NCBI GenBank assembly: GCA_030631525.1
Contig: DAOVKY010000065.1
Coordinates: forward strand, 1-5,424
Direction: 5' to 3'
Length of the DNA: 5,424 nt
Source: a bacterium
GTDB lineage: Bacteria; JAHJDO01
Positions 1 to 4,789 of the stretch are shown here, piece by piece. The notes under the pieces were generated by a model, which worked only from the letters and a program-made list of their open reading frames with translations, was not told where the DNA came from and searched no databases. The position numbers and the translations under genes were made by a program. Position 1 is the stretch's first letter; each line of letters opens with the position of its first letter.

Positions 1-528
1 AGGATTTATGAGAATAATTGCTCTAGTATTTTTATCTATTTCCCTTTTTATATCATTAATATCAGGCTGCCAGTCATTCTCTTCATCCAGGTAATATGGA
101 TTGATCCCTGCGCCAAGCTTTGTCAGCACTGCTGTGTACAATGGATAACCAGGTGAAGGCACCAATACATTTTCATCAGGATTCACAAGGCTTGTCAATG
201 CTATTTCAATTGCTTCGCTTCCTCCGTTTGTGATAAAGATGTCCTGAATATTGCGTATTTCCTTTCTACACGCTTCATTCTTAACAGATTCAATTGCTTC
301 ATCAATTCCGGAGGATGGAGAATATCCGGTGAATCCATCTTTCATTGCATTATATGCAGCTTCAATAATATGATGTGGTGTTTTAAAATCAAATTTTATT
401 GGATCGCCTATATTCAAATAAGTCATCTTCCTGCCCTGAGAGGCTGCCTCTTCAGCTATTAGTATGATATCCCTAACAGCATATTTAATGTCTTTTGTCC
501 TCTCAGCCGGCTTGATATATGAATTCAT
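1..528 (-). CDS. Class I/II PLP-dependent aminotransferase, alanine aminotransferase-like (N-terminal 176 residues; 3' end beyond window)
   Basis: This open frame runs off the left edge, so only the N-terminal part is visible. Aminotransferases of this fold move an amino group between an amino acid and a 2-oxo acid using pyridoxal phosphate, in the cytoplasm. Visible family marks are YLNIGDPIKFDF (about 37-48), the TNGGSEAIE cofactor-phosphate region (100-108), VPSPGYPLYT (123-132) and DWQPDINDI. The frame stops at INP, just where the conserved NNPTG motif is expected. The IGDP-x-KFDF block and DWQPDI are what I recall from archaeal and bacterial alanine/aspartate aminotransferases, so substrate is inferred only. 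The catalytic lysine lies outside. Start: an ATG at 540 is in frame but has no ribosome site. The ATG at 528 is preceded by GGAGAG at good spacing and begins MNSYIKPAERT, as homologues do. A promoter lies at 556-584. Confidence 0.87.
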   Translation of the reverse strand, partial: MNSYIKPAERTKDIKYAVRDIILIAEEAASQGRKMTYLNIGDPIKFDFKTPHHIIEAAYNAMKDGFTGYSPSSGIDEAIESVKNEACRKEIRNIQDIFITNGGSEAIEIALTSLVNPDENVLVPSPGYPLYTAVLTKLGAGINPYYLDEENDWQPDINDIKREIDKNTRAIILINP

Positions 529-555
529 AATTCTCTCCATTCAACTTATGCAAAT

Positions 556-584
556 AAGATAATGCCAAGTTCGTATAATGTCAA
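556..584 (-). promoter_or_regulatory. Sigma70-like promoter for the aminotransferase gene
   Basis: On the minus strand a perfect TTGACA (584-579) is followed by a 17-bp spacer and TATCTT (561-556, four of six matches to TATAAT). The start point would fall near 549, giving a leader of about 20 bases that includes the GGAGAG ribosome site before the ATG at 528. The -35 box is the end of a ~33-bp repeat also found before higB. This is a consensus match, not experimental evidence. Confidence 0.55.
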
Positions 585-611
585 TTAAAAGTTTGGGTGG
601 TTGATGGCACA
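579..611 (-). repeat. Direct repeat copy 1 (shared with 4655-4688)
   Basis: The plus-strand 19-mer TGTCAATTAAAAGTTTGGG (579-597) is identical at 4655-4673. Similarity continues with GTTGAT (600-605) and GCA (607-609), allowing one indel and a few substitutions. Both copies have the same orientation. Read on the minus strand, each ends in TTGACA, which serves as the predicted -35 box of the next gene. The sequence beyond TTGACA is unrelated between the copies. Confidence 0.8.
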
Positions 612-637
612 TGTATAATTGCAAAGATTCGACCCCG

Positions 638-1504
638 TTATAGTTCAATACGGTTTATGAGCTGAAGGAAAAAGTCGTGAGACCATGTTTCTATTGTTCT
701 TTTATCGCTGACAAACGGCTCCACTTCCGACCGGGCGGAATCCACGTCAAGATTATATGCCTTTTCACTAAGCATACTTATTAATTTATCCCTATTCAAT
801 AGAGTTTTCTCTGTATAATCACCTGATTGACGCATGCGGGCATCAAGATGACTTATATTTACCTTTGGATGATGACTGATATACCATACCAAATCATACC
901 AGTCTCTCCCTTTTATGCGGGTTCTCCATTTACGACAGAGAATAGCGTGCAATTTGCCGGCGAATAAATCCGGCAGGCTATAGACACGAACAGAAAATGG
1001 TATGGGATTGAGCATATATCGGCTCTCAGTCAGGAATCCACCTGGCGGGGAAATATCAACCTCCAGCTTAATCTTCAAAACTTTTGCCGGGTGAATATTG
1101 CGCAACAACGTTTCATTCGCCTCTATAACAATCAATTCCTGACAGGTGTTGACCTTTAAAAAGGCTGACTCAATCGCCTTTTTTTTGCGTTGCGCCTTCC
1201 GCTCAAATGAAACGTTGAATCCAAAGCTTTTGATTTCCCTGCATAGCGCCTCTCTATATCGGTCAAGCAAAAAATCGGGATCAGGTTGTAAAAGCGAAAA
1301 ATCAATATCCTCGGAAAATCGATCAAGGCCATATAAAATACGCAGCGCTGTACCACCATAAAAAGCGGCATGTTCAAAAAATTTACCACGCCACAGCCCC
1401 AACAAAGCCAGCTCCTGCATGATCTCTCGTAAAGCATTCACATAGTCATCACATGTCTGGCACTTGTATTTTTTAAGCATGGCGTTTATTGCATCATGCA
1501 TCAT
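638..1504 (-). CDS. abiEii: AbiEii-type nucleotidyltransferase toxin (type IV toxin-antitoxin / abortive infection)
   Basis: Predicted toxin of 288 residues, about family length. AbiEii proteins are DNA polymerase beta-like nucleotidyltransferases that slow growth and can block phage. Relatives (MenT) add nucleotides to tRNA acceptor ends, but the substrate here is unknown. All four family motifs are present, numbered from the ATG at 1504: GGTAL (50-54) with SEDID (D66 and D68, probable metal ligands); KIKLEVD (144-150); FAGKLHAIL (181-189); and KGRDWYDL (198-205, D201 and D204). The toxin therefore looks intact. Start: the frame is open to an ATG at 1534, but AAGGAGAG lies at 1514-1507 immediately before two consecutive ATGs at 1504 and 1501. 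The second is the better spaced, so 1501 is equally possible. The gene overlaps the abiEi end by 8-11 bp, which suggests translational coupling to the antitoxin. Confidence 0.9.
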   Translation of the reverse strand: MMHDAINAMLKKYKCQTCDDYVNALREIMQELALLGLWRGKFFEHAAFYGGTALRILYGLDRFSEDIDFSLLQPDPDFLLDRYREALCREIKSFGFNVSFERKAQRKKKAIESAFLKVNTCQELIVIEANETLLRNIHPAKVLKIKLEVDISPPGGFLTESRYMLNPIPFSVRVYSLPDLFAGKLHAILCRKWRTRIKGRDWYDLVWYISHHPKVNISHLDARMRQSGDYTEKTLLNRDKLISMLSEKAYNLDVDSARSEVEPFVSDKRTIETWSHDFFLQLINRIEL

Positions 1505-2147
1505 TTCTCTCCTTAACCATAAATAAAAAATCAATCAGCATCCTGATTTTATGCGAATCATAAGCCCTACCGAGCGTATGAAGCATCTCTCCGTCCAATT
1601 CGCACAGGCGCTGTATTTCGATTCTCAGATCTTCCTGCAAATATTTTTGATAAAAAGACTTACCAGCCCCGGCAATCCGCTTGTCCGTCCAGACTTTATC
1701 AATCAAAGCCTTTTCGGGAGAAGCGATAAAAAAAGAAAAATTCCGCTTTTTCTCCAATCTCGCTCCGACAGTATAACGAGAATCATTTAAAGAGCGATAG
1801 GTGAATCTGTTGAAAGGTGTGTTGAAATTACGGGAACGCCCCAGGCAAACAGAAGTCACAACATCAACACGCTCAGGAATCAGACCGTAATAGCTTAACG
1901 CATAATCAAGGCTGATATAAGAAGGCCCATAAATCAGGTTGGCCAACAACTCGCGACTGACAGGCTCCCGCCTATAGTCCTCGCCAAAAACATACAATCC
2001 TTTTCTGATACGCACCAACTCGCCGCGATCCAGCATTCTTCGTATCTTATCCCGCGGCTTGCGATATTCCCAAAAACAGCTCATCAACTGTTGATAATCA
2101 ATAACCTCGCCAGGCAACTGCTTTCTAATTTTAATAATACTATGCAT
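1494..2147 (-). CDS. abiEi: AbiEi-type antitoxin / transcriptional repressor
   Basis: Protein of 217 residues, the first gene of the abiE pair. AbiEi antitoxins counter AbiEii without forming a stable complex with it (type IV) and repress their own promoter through inverted repeats. The N-terminal part looks like the family winged helix-turn-helix: about 11-55, with DYQQLM, RDKIRRMLDRGELVRIRKGLYVF and the characteristic basic RIRKGLY wing. The C-terminal antitoxin domain carries GPSYISLDYALSYYGLIPERV (74-94, shown only in its key parts: YISLDYAL and GLIPERV) and ASPEKALIDKVW (142-153). Start: ATG at 2147, with AGGTG at 2160-2156 as ribosome site at 8 bases spacing. The end overlaps abiEii. 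Promoter, inverted repeat and direct repeats sit just upstream. Composition is GC-richer than higBA, which hints at separate acquisition. Confidence 0.9.
   Translation of the reverse strand: MHSIIKIRKQLPGEVIDYQQLMSCFWEYRKPRDKIRRMLDRGELVRIRKGLYVFGEDYRREPVSRELLANLIYGPSYISLDYALSYYGLIPERVDVVTSVCLGRSRNFNTPFNRFTYRSLNDSRYTVGARLEKKRNFSFFIASPEKALIDKVWTDKRIAGAGKSFYQKYLQEDLRIEIQRLCELDGEMLHTLGRAYDSHKIRMLIDFLFMVKERNDA
1507..1514 (-). promoter_or_regulatory. Ribosome binding site that sets the abiEii start
   Basis: AAGGAGAG lies inside the last codons of abiEi (those for VKERN). From the AAGGAG core there are 4 bases to the ATG at 1504 and 7 to the ATG at 1501. This rules against the longer reading from 1534 and indicates that ribosomes finishing abiEi can restart on abiEii. 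Confidence 0.7.
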
Positions 2148-2190
2148 GTTCTATACACCTATGTCCATCTTTTCTGGACATACTATGCAT
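2137..2190 (-). repeat. Pair of 11-bp direct repeats ATACTATGCAT around the abiEi leader
   Basis: ATACTATGCAT occurs at 2137-2147 and again at 2180-2190 on the plus strand, 43 bp apart. Read on the minus strand (ATGCATAGTAT), one copy covers the predicted -10 box and the other begins exactly at the abiEi start codon. Each contains the palindrome ATGCAT. They may be extra repressor contacts or the trace of a small duplication. Confidence 0.6.
2160..2182 (-). promoter_or_regulatory. Inverted repeat: probable AbiEi operator (or leader hairpin)
   Basis: TATGTCCA (2160-2167) and TGGACATA (2175-2182) are perfect 8-bp inverted arms around a 7-base centre. One arm touches the -10 box and the other the AGGTG ribosome site of abiEi. 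AbiEi proteins are known to bind inverted repeats at their own promoters, so an operator is the likeliest role. In RNA the same sequence would fold as a hairpin next to the ribosome site, an alternative means of control. Confidence 0.6.
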
Positions 2191-2210
2191 TAACTTGCGT
2201 TTCTTGTCAA
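2182..2210 (-). promoter_or_regulatory. Sigma70-like promoter of the abiE operon
   Basis: On the minus strand a perfect TTGACA (2210-2205) is followed by exactly 17 bp and CATAGT (2187-2182, four of six matches to the -10 consensus). Transcription would start near 2175, giving a leader of about 28 bases before abiEi. The -35 box lies within the 3' end of a transposase remnant, encoding part of its DLTR residues. Confidence 0.55.
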
Positions 2211-2309
2211 GTCCTTCCAGAGAATCTGGTTCTGGGCATTGTAATTAGCAATATATTCTATCGGAGTTAAATAATCAAGCGATTGATTGGAAAAATAAAC
2301 AGTCTCTAC
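2190..2309 (-). pseudogene. C-terminal remnant of an integrase-core (IS3/IS481-like) transposase
   Basis: The minus-strand frame ending at the TAA at 2192-2190 reads VETVYFSNQSLDYLTPIEY and then IANYNAQNQ, before a short tail ending RNAS. The QSLDYLTPIEY segment matches the C-terminal signature of DDE integrase-type transposases, usually RPHQ-x-LGYLTPxEY. The frame is blocked upstream by a TGA at 2324-2322, and no catalytic residues remain. About 35-40 residues survive, too few to name the insertion sequence. The remnant overlaps the last bases of the SWIM gene in another frame and supplies the -35 box of the abiE promoter. Confidence 0.6.
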
Positions 2310-3961
2310 AAACGTCTCATTTCATCCAAGAAGGCGGGTCTGTTAGCATACTTGGTCCTGAAGAATTCTACCAAATCCTTGAATTTTTTACCAAACCCTT
2401 TTATATCCTTCATCTGCTTTAAATATCCAACCACATTCTTATAATGGGGTCTGCCTGTTCGGGTCTCGGCAAAAGAAGTTATTAATTCTTTATAGGCATT
2501 AAAATATTTTCCAGGGAATCTGGATGATAAATCTTTGCGATACCTGCTTAAATAGTACAGATCTTCCCTGCTAATGACATGTTTGAGCGCTTTTTCAAAC
2601 ATCTTTTCCCTCAGATAGATTTCAACAATTGTATCTTCTCTGCCAAATCTATCTTTTGAAAGTCTGTTTATAATTTCAGCAAGCGTCTTTTCCCATTCCC
2701 GACCGGAATAAAGTCTTTTCAATTTTTCATAATCATCCCATTCGTTATCCTGCAAGAAAAGTGTTATGAGATTTTGCTTATATTTATCAGGGGAATGTTT
2801 TTTATAAACTTTATTTAAGAATCTGCGCAGTTCTTTAGTCATATGAGACGGGAATAAATCAAGGCCTTGTTCAGCTATTTTTATTGATTCCTCTTTCCTG
2901 CCATCTTTTTCCATGCGGTTGATATATAAAAGGCAAAATCGGACATCATTACCATAATATTTTTGTATTAATTCATAAAATCCTTTTTTATCATTAAGAC
3001 AATCCAGAATATGAAACTGCATCATCAAAATATCTTTTGCCTGATAACTTGCCCAGCATTGATCAGAATCAGGCAGACTATCAGGCACATGAGGTTCAAG
3101 CAGGTTTTTCCAGTATTCCAAATCATTCTTTGTCCGGCAGATCTCTTGTAAAGCGCAATCATAATTTTCCTGAAAATAGTCCGGCTCGTTTTCTATGTAT
3201 TTATCAAATAGATAGTCAATATAGGGCTTTTTAGCTTTATGATCAAGTTTCGCCCTGTTTATACAATCTGTAAAATTCTTCAGAGCCTGGCTGAATTCTC
3301 CACCGTAATATCCGTCAGAATCATCTACCATGTCCATATTCTCAGCAATAGATTCTGATAAAGCCTGGTAAATAGTTATGGCTTCAATAAAATTTCCTGC
3401 TTTGATGTACCTATCAGCCAAATCGGAAATATAAGAAAAATCTACGTCAGTCCCATACTCAACAAATCCATGACGGCCGCCTGCTTCACGGTAAAGACAA
3501 TTAATCTGCTGTTTATAATCGTGTATGCTCTTCTCCTCTGAACCGTTAGCTGAAAAGTGGATAGTAAAATGGTCTCTTAAAGAAGGAGATTTATCAAACT
3601 CTGTTCTTAAGAATTCTTTTATTTCAGCAAAGGAAACATTTTTTAGAATAGTCTCAATACTTTTCTCTCGGCTACGCGCAGTCTTTTTAATCTTATTATA
3701 ATTTTCTGATAAAGCCATAAGTGCGGCTACAATATGCTTGCAATAACCACCCCAATCATAGGGACAGGTACAGTAAGCCTGGATATTTTCTGCATCCAGG
3801 TTAATAGTTACTTCATATTCGCTTGTCCCGGATACAACAGCAGTTATCTGGTTACCTGATTGTTCCAAATCTGATACCAAACCTTCATGGAAATACTCTG
3901 CTCCGCGCTGGAAAGAGCTTTCTGTACACAGAGCTCTAATTTTTTCAATTGTTGGTTTCAT
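2306..3961 (-). CDS. SWIM zinc-finger protein with long helical (TPR-like) C-terminal region
   Basis: Protein of 551 residues. The N-terminus (FQRGAEYFHEGLV, about 17-29) and the CxC...CxH zinc ligands C64, C66, C74 and H76, in CTCPYDWGGYCKHIVAAL, define a SWIM domain; such domains bind zinc and are thought to mediate DNA or protein contacts. Residues from about 175 to 540 are helical with loose TPR-like pairs, for example YIKAGNFIEAITIYQAL (185-201), GRKEESIKIAEQGLDLFP (354-371) and YLREKMFEKALKHV (449-462), suggesting a protein-binding scaffold. The C-terminus FFRTKYANRPAFLDEMRRL is typical of this protein class. There is no signal peptide or membrane segment. The start lies 21 bp behind the higA stop with no clear ribosome site. 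Co-transcription with higBA is likely, but no function can be assigned. Confidence 0.85.
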   Translation of the reverse strand: MKPTIEKIRALCTESSFQRGAEYFHEGLVSDLEQSGNQITAVVSGTSEYEVTINLDAENIQAYCTCPYDWGGYCKHIVAALMALSENYNKIKKTARSREKSIETILKNVSFAEIKEFLRTEFDKSPSLRDHFTIHFSANGSEEKSIHDYKQQINCLYREAGGRHGFVEYGTDVDFSYISDLADRYIKAGNFIEAITIYQALSESIAENMDMVDDSDGYYGGEFSQALKNFTDCINRAKLDHKAKKPYIDYLFDKYIENEPDYFQENYDCALQEICRTKNDLEYWKNLLEPHVPDSLPDSDQCWASYQAKDILMMQFHILDCLNDKKGFYELIQKYYGNDVRFCLLYINRMEKDGRKEESIKIAEQGLDLFPSHMTKELRRFLNKVYKKHSPDKYKQNLITLFLQDNEWDDYEKLKRLYSGREWEKTLAEIINRLSKDRFGREDTIVEIYLREKMFEKALKHVISREDLYYLSRYRKDLSSRFPGKYFNAYKELITSFAETRTGRPHYKNVVGYLKQMKDIKGFGKKFKDLVEFFRTKYANRPAFLDEMRRL

Positions 3962-3982
3962 TTATATATCTAGCAATGATTT

Positions 3983-4264
3983 TCAAGATAAACTGATTCT
4001 CAAATGTTTGTTTAACGCGGTAGCAACTCTCTCAAGAGTGGAAATTTTAATGCCTTCCGTACGATTTTCAATTCTTGAAATAGCAGATTTTTTTGTATTC
4101 AATCTTTCTGCTAATTCCTCCTGAGTAATTCCTTGTTTTTTTCGCTCCAAACGCAGCATAGCGCCAATTTTGAAATTTTGATACCCTTCATCAAAATTGA
4201 AAGAAAAATCTTTATCCTTTTCTTTTCTTTGTTCAATATACCAATCTAAATCTATCTTTTTCAT
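3983..4264 (-). CDS. higA: HigA-type XRE-family antitoxin
   Basis: Protein of 93 residues with an XRE helix-turn-helix at about 33-88: IGAMLRLERKKQGITQEELA, then NTKKSAISRIENR (the recognition-helix region, about 57-68), then ISTLERVATAL. It should neutralise the preceding HigB-type toxin and repress the shared promoter through the inverted repeat at 4630-4655. The N-terminal 30 charged residues (MKKIDLDWYIEQRKEKDKD) precede the DNA-binding domain, the usual place for toxin contact in this subgroup. It starts 13 bp behind the higB stop with a near-perfect ribosome site, so it is probably translated more strongly than higB, as a toxin-antitoxin pair requires. The exact subfamily is inferred from the neighbour. 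Confidence 0.9.
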   Translation of the reverse strand: MKKIDLDWYIEQRKEKDKDFSFNFDEGYQNFKIGAMLRLERKKQGITQEELAERLNTKKSAISRIENRTEGIKISTLERVATALNKHLRISLS

Positions 4265-4270
4265 TTTATA

Positions 4271-4279
4271 TCACCTCCT
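4271..4279 (-). promoter_or_regulatory. Strong ribosome binding site of higA overlapping the higB stop
   Basis: AGGAGGTGA ends 6 bases before the higA ATG at 4264, nearly the full anti-16S complement. Its first two bases are the last two of the higB TAG stop (4280-4278). Antitoxin translation is therefore well supported, in contrast to higB, which lacks any ribosome site. Confidence 0.8.
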
Positions 4280-4622
4280 ACAATTTTAGATATTTTTTTC
4301 TGTATTTCTCAGCTTTTTTAATTTCATTTTTTGGTGTTTTTTGTGTTTTCTTCACAATTCCGTGAGTTAATACAATTTTATTTTGTTCAGCAAAAAAACA
4401 AAATATTCTATATATATTTGATCCTGACTGAATTCTGCATTCCCAAATAGCTTCTGTTCCAGAGAGTTTCTTGAAGTAAGTTTTAGGAACAATATCTAAT
4501 TCTTCTATAAGTTTAAGTACCCAAACAACTTTTTGCGCTGTTTTTCCATCAAGAGAATCTAAAAATTTTTCAACCGGACATTTTCCATTCAGCGTTTTGT
4601 AGAATTCAATAATTTTTCCCAT
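4278..4622 (-). CDS. higB: HigB-type RelE/ParE superfamily toxin (phage Gp49-like)
   Basis: Protein of 114 residues, of the usual length for Gp49-like toxins. HigB/RelE toxins are small RNases, most of which cut mRNA on the ribosome. Family marks in order: IIEFYKTLNGKCPVEKFLDSL (4-24, beginning of domain, key residues FY, NG and CP), KKLSGTEAIWECRI (51-64), IYRIFCFF (70-77), and LTHGIVKKTQKTP (85-97) followed by EIKKAEKYRKKYL. The basic residues around R63, R72 and K91-K92 are candidates for RNA contact or catalysis. No truncation is seen. The toxin-first gene order is typical of higBA. The ATG at 4622 gives the family's standard N-terminus but has no ribosome site. The predicted transcript starts only a few bases upstream, so leaderless translation is possible. 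Composition is about 25% GC in two sampled lines. Confidence 0.9.
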   Translation of the reverse strand: MGKIIEFYKTLNGKCPVEKFLDSLDGKTAQKVVWVLKLIEELDIVPKTYFKKLSGTEAIWECRIQSGSNIYRIFCFFAEQNKIVLTHGIVKKTQKTPKNEIKKAEKYRKKYLKL

Positions 4623-4629
4623 GACAATT

Positions 4630-4660
4630 AAAAGTTAACATACACGTTAACTTTTGTCAA
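4630..4660 (-). promoter_or_regulatory. higBA promoter with overlapping palindromic operator
   Basis: On the minus strand TTGACA (4660-4655) is followed by 17 bp and TAACTT (4637-4632, a weak -10 with three of six matches). AAAAGTTAAC (4630-4639) and GTTAACTTTT (4646-4655) form perfect 10-bp inverted arms around a 6-base centre. They cover the spacer, the -10 box and the edge of the -35 box, the ideal place for HigA repression. The weak -10 makes the exact start point uncertain; the palindrome itself is plain. Confidence 0.7.
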
Positions 4661-4688
4661 TTAAAAGTTTGGGGGAGTTGATAGCATA
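4655..4688 (-). repeat. Direct repeat copy 2 (shared with 579-611)
   Basis: Carries the same 19-mer TGTCAATTAAAAGTTTGGG, followed by GTTGAT (4677-4682) and GCA (4684-4686), in the same orientation as copy 1 and 4076 bp away. A shorter variant, CAATTAAAAGTT, also occurs at 4625-4636, just before higB. The repeat contributes the -35 box of higBA and lies between the higB promoter and the tandem array. Confidence 0.8.
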
Positions 4689-4696
4689 GAATCAGC

Positions 4697-4780
4697 TAAT
4701 CAGTAATCAGTGGGTAATCAGTGGGTAATCAGTGGGTAATCAGTGGGTAATCAGTGTGGGTAATCAGTGGTAATCAGTGG
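4697..4780. repeat. Tandem array of an 11-bp unit TAATCAGTGGG
   Basis: On the plus strand there are four perfect 11-bp units (4704-4714, 4715-4725, 4726-4736, 4737-4747), a 13-bp variant with an added TG (4748-4760), two 10-bp units lacking one G (4761-4770, 4771-4780), and a 7-bp partial unit at 4697-4703. A degenerate AATCAG precedes them. The array fills the gap between the transposase stop and the direct repeat. Units lack internal symmetry, so they are not REP hairpins. Replication slippage would explain the length variants. Confidence 0.9.
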
Positions 4781-4789
4781 ACACAATAC

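Noticed and set aside
529..540. Upstream aminotransferase start at 540 (MERI extension)
   Set aside because: No ribosome site precedes it, whereas its own codons form the GGAGAG site for the ATG at 528, which matches the family N-terminus.
1146..1361. Plus-strand open frames at 1146-1361, 1551-1790, 3037-3234 and 4767-5024, and a minus frame at 1156-1437
   Set aside because: Each lies inside a well-supported minus-strand gene in another frame, shows no recognisable domain and has no ribosome site worth noting; they are shadows.
1505..1534. Extended abiEii start at the ATG at 1534 (adds MIFYLWLRRE)
   Set aside because: It lies well inside abiEi with no ribosome site. The double ATG at 1504/1501 has AAGGAGAG directly upstream and gives the normal family length.
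2217..2229. CCAGA-GAA-TCTGG hairpin as a terminator after the SWIM gene
   Set aside because: The stem is only 5 bp and no U-run follows on the minus strand. It lies within the transposase remnant.
4697..4780. Tandem array as a CRISPR
   Set aside because: Units are 10-13 bp and directly abutting, with no spacers and no cas genes nearby.
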